Positions 54,141 through 64,000 of a stretch of 64,000 nucleotides of DNA are shown here, piece after piece (the first letter of the stretch is position 1; the number at the start of each line of letters is the position of its first letter). The notes under the pieces are model-generated. The model ran no database searches. It had not been told where the DNA came from and saw nothing but the letters and a program-made list of their open reading frames with translations. The position numbers were made by a program, and so were the translations under genes. Origin of the DNA: Pleurodeles waltl (Eukaryota; Chordata; Amphibia; Caudata; Salamandridae); the NCBI RefSeq assembly GCF_031143425.1, contig NC_090440.1, forward strand, positions 341,499,844 through 341,563,843. Reading direction: 5' to 3'.

Positions 54141-56822
54141 TTATCGCTGTTCGAACAGCCAGGTCTGTAGGAGTCTCCGGAAAGCGGAGTGGTCCTGGGT
54201 GGTCCTGAGGCTGGTGGGGAGGGAGTTCCAGGTCTTGGCCGCCAGGAAGGAGAAAGATCTCCCACCCGCCGTGGAGCGGCGGATGCGAGGGACAGCAGCG
54301 AGTGCGAGGCCAGAGGAGCGGAGGAGGCGGGTGGGGACGTAGAAGCTGAGGCGTCTGTTGAGGTATTTCGGTCCCTTGTCGTAGAGGGCTTTGTGTGCGT
54401 GGGTGAGAAGTCGGAAGGTGATCCTTTTGCTGACAGGGAGCCAATGCAGGTGTCTCAGGTGTGCGGAGATGTGGCTGCTGCGGGGTATGTCGAGGATGAG
54501 GCGGGCCGAGGCGTTTTGAATGCGTTGCAGGCGATTTTGGAGTTTGGCTGTGGTCCCGGCGTAGAGGGTGTTGCCGTAGTCCAGGCGGCTCGTGATGAGG
54601 GTGTGGGTCACGGTTTTTCTGGTGTCGGCGGGGATCCAGCGGAAGATCTTGCGGAGCATGCGGAGGGTGAGGAAGCAGGTGGAGGACACGGCGTTGACTT
54701 GCTTGGTCATGGTGAGAAGAGGGTCCAAGATGAAGCCGAGGTTGCGGGCGTGGTCTGTGGGGGTCGGTGCGGTGCCGAGGGCCGTGGGCCACCAGGAGTC
54801 GTCCCAGGCGGACGGGGTGTTGCCGAGGATGAGGACTTCCATTTTTTCAGAGTTCAGCTTTAGGCGGCTGAGGCTCATCCAATCTGCGACATCCATCATA
54901 CCCTCTTGTAGGTTGGTCTTGGCGCTGGCGGGGTCCTTGGTGAGGGAGAGTATGAGTTGGGTGTCGTCGGCGTAGGAGGTGATGATGATGTCGTGCTTGC
55001 GTACGATGTTGGCGAGGGGGCTCATGTAGACATTGAAGAGTGTCGGGCTGAGTGATGAGCCTTGGGGTACGCCGCAGATGATCTTGGTGGGTTCTGAGCG
55101 AAACGGAGGGAGGTAAACTCTTTGGGAATGGTTTGAGAGGAAGGAGGCGATCCAGTCCAGGGCCTGGCCTTGGATCCCGGTGGAGCGGAGGCGGGTGATT
55201 AGGGTGCGGTGACAGACGGTGTCAAAGTCAGCCGAGAGGTCGAGCAGAATGAGGGCGACTGTTTCACCGTTGTCCATCAGGGTTCTGATGTCGTCAGTGA
55301 CTGAGATGAGGGCGGTTTCAGTGCTGTGGTTGGTTCGGAATCCGGTTTGTGAGGGGTCGAGCAGGTTGTTGTCTTCCAGGAAGGTGGTCAGCTGTTTGTT
55401 GACTGTCTTCTCTATTACTTTGGCTGGGAAAGGCAGAAGAGAGATGGGGTGGAAGTTTTTTAGGTCGCTCGGGTCAGCCGTAGGTTTCTTTAGTAGGGCG
55501 TTGACTTCGGCGTGTTTCCAGCATTCGGGGAAGGTAGCAGAAGAAAAAGAAGAGTTGATGACGGTCTGGAGATGCGGGGCGATGATGTCGTCGGCTTTGT
55601 TGAAGATGAAGTGCGGGCAGGGGTCCGAAGGGGCGCCGGAGTGGATAGAGTTCATGATGGATTTGGTTTCTTCCGTGTTGATGTGGGACCAGTTGTTGAG
55701 GGTGATGGCCGTGGATGCCGGTTCGGTGGTGTATGGTTGGGTTTGGTGTCCGAAGCTGTCGTGGAGGTCGCTAATCTTGCGATGGAAGAAAGTGGCGAGG
55801 GATTCGCACAGATCCTGTGAGGGCGTGACGGCGTTGGCGTTGGCGCTGGGGTTGGAGAACTCCTTGACGATGCTGAAGAGTTCTCTGCTGTTGTGTCTGT
55901 TTTTGTCCAGTCTGTCAGTGAAAAAGTTCCTTTTGGCAGCGCGGATCAGGTGGTGGTGTTCGCAGGTAGCGTTCTTGAGGGCGGTCATGTTGTCAGCGGT
56001 GCGGTCCTTGCGCCAGGCTTTCTCAAGGGCGCGACAAGTTTTCTTTGATTCTTTGAAGGTGTCAGAGAACCAGAGAGGTTTTTTGGTGTTGGTCTGTCGA
56101 TGCGTGTGTTTGAGGGGAGCAAGGATGTCTGCGCAGTTGGAGATCCAGTTTGTGAGGTTGAGGGCTGCGTTGTTGGGGTCGGTGGTGAGGGTGGGTTGGT
56201 TGGCGGCGAGTGCGGAGAAGAGTTGCTCTTCGGGGATCTTGTTCCACTGTCGACAAGGGATGGGTTGGGTGCGGAGGTGGCGGGTCTCGCGTCGGAATGT
56301 GAAGTGGACGCAGCTGTGGTCGGTCCAGTGTAGAGTGGAGGCGTGGCTGAAGAAGACGTGTTTGCTGGCGGAGAAGATGGGGTCAAGCGTGTGTCCGGCG
56401 ATGTGGGTGGCGGTGTTCACCAGTTGTTTGAGGGCGAGGTTGGCGAGGTTGGCGAGCAGGGTGGTGGTGTTGGGGTCGTTGTTTTGTTCCAGATGGAAGT
56501 TGAGGTCACCTAGGAGGATGTAGTCCGGCGAGGCGAGGGCGTGCGGGGAGATGAAGTCGGCGATGGCGTTGCTGAAAGGGGCGCGTGGGCCGGGAGGACG
56601 GTAGACGAGGGATCCTCTGAGGGTGGTCCTCGGATCGGTGCGAATCTGAAAATGCAGGTGTTCAGCGGCGAGAGGGGTGTCTTCGGTGGAGGTGGTGATG
56701 CTGATGGAGTCTTTGAAGACGATGGCGATACCTCCTCCTACCTGGTTGGTGCGGTCTTTTCTGGAGATCTTGTAGCCTTCGGGGATGGCAGTGGCGATGT
56801 CAGGGGCAGAGGAGGCGTTCAT
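54141..56822 (-). CDS. LINE endonuclease / reverse transcriptase (ORF2-like), uninterrupted
   Basis: 893 residues from the first Met (56822) to the stop at 54141. Endonuclease part: LLGDLNFH (about residues 103-110), GHTLDPIF (143-150), WTDHS (166-170, the Asp-His pair). Reverse transcriptase part: FHPISLLP (457-464), LLDLSADFDTV (motif A, 526-536), GVPQGSSLSPTLF (584-596), SYADDTQL (616-623). It ends with a LINE C-terminal region (FLAAKTWNSLPTSLR, FRRLLQTWLFEQR). The first endonuclease residues (NARS, ETW) lie upstream of this Met at about 56930-56823, so translation must start earlier. The frame is open back to 57824 with no Met. Two drifted positions are SADFD for the usual SAAFD and FHPIS for YRPIS. 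The protein nicks target DNA and copies its own RNA into it. Confidence 0.8.
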   Translation of the reverse strand: MNASSAPDIATAIPEGYKISRKDRTNQVGGGIAIVFKDSISITTSTEDTPLAAEHLHFQIRTDPRTTLRGSLVYRPPGPRAPFSNAIADFISPHALASPDYILLGDLNFHLEQNNDPNTTTLLANLANLALKQLVNTATHIAGHTLDPIFSASKHVFFSHASTLHWTDHSCVHFTFRRETRHLRTQPIPCRQWNKIPEEQLFSALAANQPTLTTDPNNAALNLTNWISNCADILAPLKHTHRQTNTKKPLWFSDTFKESKKTCRALEKAWRKDRTADNMTALKNATCEHHHLIRAAKRNFFTDRLDKNRHNSRELFSIVKEFSNPSANANAVTPSQDLCESLATFFHRKISDLHDSFGHQTQPYTTEPASTAITLNNWSHINTEETKSIMNSIHSGAPSDPCPHFIFNKADDIIAPHLQTVINSSFSSATFPECWKHAEVNALLKKPTADPSDLKNFHPISLLPFPAKVIEKTVNKQLTTFLEDNNLLDPSQTGFRTNHSTETALISVTDDIRTLMDNGETVALILLDLSADFDTVCHRTLITRLRSTGIQGQALDWIASFLSNHSQRVYLPPFRSEPTKIICGVPQGSSLSPTLFNVYMSPLANIVRKHDIIITSYADDTQLILSLTKDPASAKTNLQEGMMDVADWMSLSRLKLNSEKMEVLILGNTPSAWDDSWWPTALGTAPTPTDHARNLGFILDPLLTMTKQVNAVSSTCFLTLRMLRKIFRWIPADTRKTVTHTLITSRLDYGNTLYAGTTAKLQNRLQRIQNASARLILDIPRSSHISAHLRHLHWLPVSKRITFRLLTHAHKALYDKGPKYLNRRLSFYVPTRLLRSSGLALAAVPRIRRSTAGGRSFSFLAAKTWNSLPTSLRTTQDHSAFRRLLQTWLFEQR

Positions 56823-57190
56823 CCAGGTCTCCGTGATGAAGGCGTCGTCCGGTGCTATGGAGTCCAGGAGGTCCCAGAGTTCAATGGCGTGTTTGTGGAC
56901 GGAGCGAGCATTGACTAGGATGCACTTGAGGTGGTTGATGGCTCGTGGGCTTGTGGTCGTGGTTGTTGCGTGGTGGAAGGTGCGTTTGCAGGAGTTGCAG
57001 GCGAAGGGTCCATGGGTGCGTTTGGGGTGAGCTTGGAAGCAGGTGTTGGAGCGTCCTGGGTTGAGGGCGTGGAGGGTGGTGGGGTCGTAGCGGGTCAGCG
57101 GGGCTTGGGAGAGCTGGGGACCAGGGGTCGTGGCGCTGGGCGCGGGCCAGGCGCGGACGGGCGCAGACGGGCTTGCCTCTGGCGCGCCAT
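56823..57190 (-). CDS. Upstream in-frame extension of the LINE ORF
   Basis: Read on the minus strand and continuous with the main ORF: a Pro/Ala/Ser-rich stretch, CKRTFHHATTTTTSPRAI, CILVNARSVHKHAIELWDLL, DSIAPDDAFITETW. NARS and ETW supply the catalytic Asn and Glu of an EEP-type endonuclease. No ATG occurs in this frame. Initiation could be at a non-AUG codon or through splicing from the purine-rich leader. Confidence 0.6.
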
Positions 57191-58300
57191 ATGAGGTAGG
57201 AGGGGGGGGAGGGGTCAGGTGGGGGCGAATGGGAGCTGGGGGGCGGGGGCGTGCAGGAGGTCGCGGTGGGAAAGCACGAGGGAGGGGTGGACAGGTAGAG
57301 TGAGAAGAGCTGGGGGAGGGGGGTTTAAGGGTGGAGGGAGGTGAGGGTGAGAGGTAGAGTGAGAGGATAGGAAGATAGGTAATAGAGGGGGTGAGGGAGG
57401 GGGGGAGAGATAGAGAAATAGATAGAGAAAATAGATAGGGAAATCGATAGATAGGGAAATAGATAGAGAGATAGGAAGATAGGAGGAGGTGGAGAGTGAG
57501 GGAGTTAGATAGTGGGATAGAGAGATAGAGAGATAGGTAGATAGGTAGGAGTAGGGTTGAGAAGATAGGGGAGGGGGGGTTGTAGAGGTGGGTGAGGGTG
57601 AGAGGTAGAGTGAGAGGATAGGAAGATAGGTAATAGAGGGGGGGAGGGAGGGGGGAGAGATAGAGAAATAGATAGAGAAAATAGATAGGGAAATCGATAG
57701 ATAGGGAAATAGATAGAGAGATAGGAAGATAGGAGGAGGTGGAGAGTGAGGGAGTTAGATAGTGGGATAGAGAGATAGAGAGATAGGTAGATAGGAGGAG
57801 TGAGGGAGGTAGATAGTGAACGGGTTAGATAGGAGAGATAGAGAGGGGGATGCGAGTGGGGGAGGGGGATGAGGCAGGAGCAGGAGGGCAGGCGCGGGGA
57901 GAAGAGGACGGAGGAGGCAGAAGAGCCGAAGACAAGAAGAACAGAAGACAAGAAGAACAGAAGAACAGAAGACCGGAAGGAGAGAAGAAAGGAAGATCAG
58001 AAGACCGGAAGGAGAGAAGAAAGGAAGACCGGAAGAACACAGAAGAAGATAGAAGAACACAGAAGAACACAGAAGAACACAGAAGAAGATACAGAAAAAC
58101 GAAGAACAGAGGGCAGAAGACCACAGAAGAAGATGAGGAAGAAGAGAAGAAGAGTGAAGACGGGGGAAAGAAGAGTACAGAAGAAGATTACAGACGAGGA
58201 GCGAGGAGGAAGAACAGAAGAACAGAGAAGAAGAAAAGAAGAAAAGAAGCAGGAGCAGGAGAGAGGGTGAGTAGCGCGGGGCAGAGCGAGGGGCTGGGAG
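57185..58300. repeat. Purine-rich tract with 251-bp direct duplication (LINE 5' region)
   Basis: The plus strand is almost pure A/G for over 1 kb. A segment of about 205 bp beginning GTGAGGGTGAGAGGTAGAGTG occurs at 57341 and again at 57592, 251 bp apart and nearly identical. From about 57925 to 58260 a different short-unit repeat takes over (AGAAGAACAGAAGACC-type). Long plus- and minus-strand frames here (57850-58320, 57505-57951) follow the base composition and are not genes. Confidence 0.85.
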
Positions 58301-58380
58301 GGGGGGGGTACTTACTGTGAGGTGGGTCTCAGGAACTCAGGAACCTGGAGGAGCTGCAGCGGCAGGGGGAGCGACCTACC

Positions 58381-60255
58381 CTTAGGTACAGGTGATGTCA
58401 CATTACCTGGAGGCCCTGCCCATGCAAATAAATGAAGGAAATATGTGCCCATTATGGGAGTCGTATACATTTGCAACCCACATTTTGCAGCATTTAGGGA
58501 CATTAGGAGAACCAAGAATGCTCCTACTTTCCAGGGCCCCACATTGGGAGCAGAAGCAAGGCTGACTCTACCAGAGTGGGTCATGGCTAGGACAGACGAT
58601 CCCTTGCATAGCTGTGAGCACTGAGCATGACACTGTACCACAAAAACACTTCAACAGTTGCTCTGTAGGAATTCTGGTGTCTTCGACAAGAGTGCATTCA
58701 GTCAGGGACTGTAACAATCCTTGTATAGCACCGAGGCCATCCCTTATTCCTGTACTGGGCAGAGATTAGGCATACTTCCGCACAGAGACACAGTGAGAGC
58801 CAAAGTCCTCTGCTTCTAATACCCAGGGGTTCATGCACAGGCTAGTATGATCAGGCACTCCACACAGGGGAGCACATTGTAATATATTCGTTCCTGGGCT
58901 TATACAGTGCCCAGGCTGTAGAGCTGAATAGCCAGAAACCACATTACATGTGAATAATAATCAGCAGAAGAGGCTATTTGACTTGACTGAGCAATACTGC
59001 GGTAACAGTTTGTAAAGTAAGTCAGGGCGAGGCCAGGCTCAGGAGAGTATGTGACAGCCATTGAGTTCTCCGAGTATCACCTGCAGTTCAGGTTGTGCTC
59101 TCTTGGAAGAATTTTAAGAAACGATCCGGACTATCCAGCTACTAATGCACGGATTCGAGATACACGAGCGCTTTGCAATGGTGATATCGTCCTGAGGTTT
59201 GCTAGCAAGCTCTTGTGACAGGAGAAAGATTCGAAGAGTTTAGATTTTGCAGCAATGTATTTGGATGGGGGTAAAATATTTTCCTATTGATGGTTGCAAA
59301 GAATGCTCTTAAAAGGACTTGAACATCACGCTAGAAAGGCATTATAAGTATAAAATCGCGTTCTTATAATATCGCCCCTGTCGGTGAGAGACAACCTTCT
59401 GACAGCCTACTTCTGTTAATATTCAACAGGTTTCAGCCATCGTTTTCTATTACAAATAATTCCTCATTAAGACACATTGCCAACCCAGATGACAGCAGGT
59501 ATTTTAATTGTACCTGCTCATCAAGGAGCTGGTGCTTTGGCACTTACCTATCCCGCGCCATTAACTTTAATCACCCTTCACACAGAGGAGAGACAGAATC
59601 TTTATAATGAATTATTTCCACTTCCAAAATAATAAAACGGACACTGTGCTGGGTGCACAACAATCTTTAAAAAATCCTTCCAGTAGACACTGACTTGTGC
59701 AGCTGCATCACAAAATCTACAGGTGCAAACCAAACGTAATATAAGAGGCCAGGCTGTGGATGGCAGGAGTAAAGGTTCACCCCATTTCACCCCAATTCAC
59801 CTCATTTCCTATTTCTAATCTAGTGCTTAATTCATAAAATAAAAGGTGCTGTGACTATCGAGACAAGGCCACTGCAGCTTGCACCAGGCATTATTGCCCC
59901 TGCCATGCTGCTAGTGATGTTAACAACACAACTACTAACCAACACACTCCTACAAGTGTGATGATTCGGATTATTCTAGGTCCGCAACACTACAACAATA
60001 GCCTGGCCGGCAGGTACTAGTCATTTTAATGTATATTGAATGAATAGTTAACTGTTGGTGTGGTCATCTCTACCTTATCCGCAGAGCGCTGCCTTGTGAC
60101 AGACTGGCACAAGCACTGGTGTTGACAATTAAGTGCCGGTACCAAGCACCAGAAACCATTGGCTCAAAGTAGGTACTGATCACATTGTATTCATAGGCAG
60201 GAGGAAGAATGAAGGAAAATCGCAAAGTAACCATTGAATCTGCATTTCTAGTCGA
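58381..60255. other. No gene recognised
   Basis: Non-coding on both strands; short frames lack motifs. Confidence 0.45.
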
Positions 60256-60284
60256 ATGCAACAGCTAACTACCATAGTACTATA

Positions 60285-60575
60285 CATCTCTGCCTCTCTC
60301 TCTCTTTCCTTCTCCCTAGCTCTCCTGCGCTTCCACACTCTCCAATTTTACCTATTTCTCAGCCTTTCTATATATACCATATCTTCCCCCTTTTTCCTCT
60401 CTTCAGATTCCCTTCTGGCTACATTACATTTTTGTATTTATTTTACTTCTCTCTATATCTCACAAATCTTCCTACATCACCTCTATATCTACCCTATTTT
60501 CCCTCTACTTCATGTCTCTCTCTCTAGCAATATTTGTCCATCTCCTTTATTCTACATCATTCCGTTTTTTTTTTT
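60285..60575 (+). repeat. Pyrimidine-rich low-complexity stretch
   Basis: CT-rich sequence with (CT)n runs at about 60293-60306 and near 60521, ending in a run of T at about 60564. The ORF at 60256-60597 reads through it and is compositional. Confidence 0.7.
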
Positions 60576-60597
60576 ACTCAGCAAGATAACTGTCTAG

Positions 60598-62013
60598 ACA
60601 AAGATATGTACAAACAAAAAACAGGTGGAGTGTAACAAGGGAAGGGGAAATTAGGAGAAAGGTATTAGATGCTAACCAGTGAAAAGGTGAAAATCCTCAG
60701 ATCCGGGCTTTCATTTTCACTCGCAGCAAGAACATCAATAATTAAGGGAGTTATATTTGTGATTACAAATATACAGCAAGTAGAGCACCAATTTAAAGTG
60801 CTATGTGAATATATCTAATCTAACATCTAACAAGACACCTTTATTTTGTTTTACTACAGTTGGATTAACAAGCTAGTTAATTAAACAAAAACGTTGCAAG
60901 TATAAACATCCAGATTCAAGCTAAAAAAATACCTTTGTCTGGGCTTTTCAAGCCTTCTCTTGGTTCTGCTTGGCTGACAGACTCTAGGCAGCTTGAGATT
61001 TTGGCTGTTTTGACGTGTAACCATTTTGGAGGATTTAACCTATGATCATTGTTTATCTCACTGATCTAAATGCTCATGAAAAACCAATAATAGTTTACTT
61101 TTGCCTATTTTCATTTTTTACTTTAAGACAAGTTCTGAAATCATCCACAATTTAGGAGTAGATGATTAGATTTCTGAATTATTCGGGGAATGTCCAGTGA
61201 GTACTTGACCTGTATTTTCTTGGTTTGCTGGTTGTGTGGCTGCCTGGTCTTATTCTTGTATGTGAGCCAAGTAAATCTCTCCAAGTCCATCCACATTTTG
61301 CACAGCTTGAGTGAAAGCTTAAACTGCCAGCACCCTAAAAATATAAAACAATAAATATGTTATGCACAAACGTTTATACTGAGTATTAATCCACGCATAA
61401 GTACCATTCATGTTAAACAATGCAAATTGACCTTTTTTTCCCAAACAGGTTATTCAACTACCTGGGATTCTAAGATATTGGTATCATTGGTAACTTTTCT
61501 GCTAGTGCTGATGGACAACCCCAAAAAACCCTGCACCTACCACTGCACTTTGATGGATCAGTGACAAGCAAAATCTGTTCTTTAACTTACTGTGAAGGGA
61601 AGGTCATTTACCACCGGTTCTAGGCACATTTCTCCCAAAGCGCCTGCTATAGGAAATGTTGTCACTCTCACATCTACCGGGAAGGACATGTAGAATTTTC
61701 TGCCTCCCGATCACACCTTGGTAAAAACGAAAATTTTCAGAACAGATCATTGTGACACTTGACAAACAACATACTTATAACAGGGATAGTGACTGTGCTA
61801 GGGACAGTTGCTACAGAGAAACTTGAAGAAAGAGCTTGAGGGGAGCTTACAGATTAGAAGCAGCAAGAACAGTGCAAAAATAGTATAGGGAAGTAGTTAT
61901 AAATGTGATTGGGGAGTTACCATTATTAAAAGGACCAAGCAAATTTAAGTTCAGCTATGTGATAGACAGTCTTTGCTAGATTCAGCTAGGGAGGTCAAAC
62001 ATATAAAGAATAT
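60598..62013. other. No gene recognised
   Basis: AT-rich, no repeats with clear boundaries. Confidence 0.45.
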
Positions 62014-62620
62014 AGGGCCAGATGTACTAACACATTTTCTGTCGCCAAATCCTGCTATTCAGTAAATCACAGGATTTGTGACTAGAAAATGTGATTTTCG
62101 AATGTACTAAACCCATTTAGTGATTCTGTAGGATGTTACTGAATCACTAAATTAGCTAGGAAATCATAGAGAATTGCTATTTGAAAGGGGTGTGTTTATA
62201 GGGTCTCTTTCAAATAGTGATTTCTTATGCAACGTATTAATGTTTTGCCTCCTAAATGCAGTTGCACAACATATATTACCAATACCTAAAAGTAGGTGGT
62301 TATCCATTCGCAAATGGAAAGGGGTCCCCAGTTGATTTAATAACATTTTTACAAGTAGACAGTGGTCCATCAGACCACTGCCTGCTCTTACAATTGTTTT
62401 TAAAAACTTATTTTATTTGGCAAGACATCCCTTTTTTTCTTAAAAGAATGGGCTACATTTAAAAAAAATCAAGAAAAAAGATTGCTTTATTTAAAAGCAA
62501 TCACAGAAATGGTGGTCTAATGGCCCCTGCAGGCCATCATACCTGTGATGGCAGCAAATCGTAGTGAGTCAATGTCCAATATAAATATATTTGGTCAGAC
62601 TGATCGGTATATTTTTGACA
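62014..62620 (+). repeat. MITE-like end, opposite end not found
   Basis: GGGCCAGATGTACTAAC resembles the GGCC(A/T)AGATTTA ends at 40246 and 52714. Short internal inverted phrases follow (CTATTTGAAAGGGG / TCTTTCAAATAG at 62178-62218; ACCAGA-type pairs near 62365). The right boundary is unclear. Confidence 0.35.
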
Positions 62621-64000
62621 TAATAGTGTTACATCGTTCTGGCAATTAACAAAGCTAATTAAACTGCACAATGCATACCACAAAAAAACTTCTCACTAAT
62701 GTCATGGAACCCCTGAAGTAATATGGTTCACATCCCCATCTTTAATGCTTTTTTTGACATTGTCCAGTCAAAGCGAATGCTTACCAACTAAATAAATAAC
62801 AAGAACAAAATCAATAGGCAACATAGCTCTAAGAATAGCATTGATTCAAATAGATTCCTTATTAGCTGGATGGATTAAATTGATTTCAGGAAAGGTGAAT
62901 TTCGATTTTTTTTCTCTGAAAAAAGGCAAGTCACTTCATTTACATGATTCTATATAATTGTTGAATTGATATGCGTGTCAGAGTAAATTCCCTGCCATGG
63001 AGCCTTGAAACACCAGTTATTCTTCTGGTGCAAAAATTCCCAAAAGTCAATTTAAAAATAGGAACAATTCCATGGAATTGTATTTTAGTCTTTCAAGGAG
63101 CTCTTTATTTTGTGGGTGTCTTTATAAAAATCTTTAACATCAGTATTCTATGAAAATACAGTAACAGTCGACATGTGTTTCATTGTAGTCGTTGTTTATC
63201 AAGGCTTACAAACAATAATGGCATGTTAAAGGCAAATGCTTTTGACTTTTGGAAAGGCTAGGAATGTAAGTGAATCCTTAGTCAGATCCTCTGGAATTTT
63301 GTGATTTATTAGTAGCGAAATACCAGTGGAGTTTTCTGCGTTGCAGGATAGCCACAATGTTTCACCCTTCAGCTGCAATAGACTGTAAAGATAGTCTTGT
63401 GTGTCATTGTTTCTGTTCCTTTCCTTCTTTTCCTGGTTACTGTTTGTGTGGCGTATTTCACCCACTAAGGCCAGCACATACCTCCCGAGTCTAGGCCTAG
63501 GATACACCCATTTCCTGAGGACACAGAGGTACCATCTTGCAAACAAAGATTTGTTTAAATGGAAAACTGCTAAATACACTGTATATTGTACAATCTCAAC
63601 GGAGAAGGGAGCGCTATCAAATCCCAATGGGGAACCAGGGTAATTCAACTATATATCCTTAGTTCTCACACTGTCACTCATTGGTCAACTAAACACCCAA
63701 TCAAAACAATCCCACACTGAGACCCCAATCAAGTCCTTCCCCTACACTTTTCCTAGCCAATGCCACATGTCACTGCAGATTCATCAAAACCTCTCTGTAT
63801 TAAAGGCCCAGTTCTCATGCAGTCCCTCATTGGTCATTAATTGGTCATTAGTCAACCAAGTGACTAATCAAACCTGTCCTAGAAGCAGACCGACCAATCA
63901 AGACCTTTCCTTGCCAATATCATAGCATTTGTGTGGGGATGAATAATATAAACACACACTGGCCCACCTTGTGAATTATATCATGCCCTAATAGAGAGTG
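62621..64000. other. No gene recognised to the window end
   Basis: AT-rich. At 63670-63910 the words CATTGGTCA and CCAATCAA recur several times in both orientations without a fixed period. The minus ORF at 63648-63226 has no recognised domain. Confidence 0.4.

Larger units (their letters stand above)
54051..58380 (-). mobile_element. L2-clade LINE with long 5' region
   Basis: Reads right to left. A purine-rich 5' region (plus strand) covers about 58380-57190, the ORF lies at 57190-54141, a short 3' untranslated part includes a GCGCGCTTTATAAATG phrase, and the end is a TGATT-type pentanucleotide repeat (54051-54074 on plus as TCAAA repeats). Vertebrate L2 elements are known to end in short tandem repeats after such a segment. 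The left end is placed at the repeat. The 58380 end is approximate, chosen where the GC-rich 5' phrase stops. The uninterrupted ORF points to a young copy. Confidence 0.7.

Noticed and set aside
55219..56523. 434-residue plus-strand ORF
   Set aside because: It is the reverse complement of the LINE endonuclease/reverse-transcriptase frame and has no domain of its own.
57850..58320. Glu/Lys/Arg-rich plus-strand ORFs and matching Ser/Leu/Pro-rich minus-strand ORFs
   Set aside because: They come from the purine-rich repeat, which lacks stops by composition.
1..64000. Host protein-coding exons, tRNA or rRNA genes
   Set aside because: I looked for conserved protein motifs with splice sites and for tRNA-like folds outside the transposons and found none I could support. 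Short host exons could still be missed by eye.

Overview
This window looks like intergenic DNA from a vertebrate with a very large, transposon-packed genome. I infer a salamander, probably a newt such as Pleurodeles. That rests on the mix of elements: GC-rich palindromic MITEs, Harbinger transposons with Myb/SANT-like genes, very long LTRs, and L2 and Penelope-like pieces. It is not proved by any host gene. I found no convincing host protein-coding gene, tRNA, rRNA or CRISPR array. Nearly everything I can explain is a mobile element, often one inside another.

Left part (1-21 kb). A Penelope-like fragment sits at the edge. An unclassified non-coding repeat (about 740-13170) is split by a complete LTR provirus at 1532-9631. 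The provirus has two LTRs differing at about 15 positions by eye, a primer-binding site, a polypurine tract and a 4-bp TTGG target duplication, but its interior holds only scraps of reading frame. The right half of the split repeat contains a ~370-bp degenerate tandem repeat and a ~166-bp minisatellite. It is followed by a 3.0-kb solo-LTR-like unit (13175-16199, 5-bp duplication ATAGC), LTR fragments, and a U3-like stretch with repeated TGACTCA sites.

Middle part (21-39 kb). One decayed Ty3/Gypsy (Gmr1-like) retrotransposon runs from 21270 to 39156. Its 5' LTR is interrupted by a 9.8-kb Harbinger-type transposon (22815-32592) with TTA duplications. This carries the last exon of a HARBI1-like nuclease (+) and two different Myb/SANT-like genes (-). 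Nested inside it is an unidentified TG...CA element (25969-28297) built around a spacer-free 71-bp-arm palindrome. A GC-rich MITE is nested inside that one, so insertions reach four levels. A second GC-rich MITE lies in the Gypsy interior and a third in its 3' LTR. The two Gypsy LTRs give each other's empty insertion sites.

Right part (39-64 kb). There is a second, decayed Harbinger remnant (about 40246-44500), a truncated L1-clade LINE (49110-50870, -), two hammerhead-ribozyme-like motifs on opposite strands (45842 and 51132), and an AT-rich MITE (52714-53836) containing a fourth GC-rich MITE. Next comes an L2-clade LINE (about 54051-58380, -) with an uninterrupted endonuclease/reverse-transcriptase frame and a purine-rich, duplicated 5' region. 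From 58.4 to 64 kb I see only low-complexity DNA and one MITE-like end. The logic of the window is insertion on insertion, with the intact L2 frame and the least diverged LTR pair marking the younger events.
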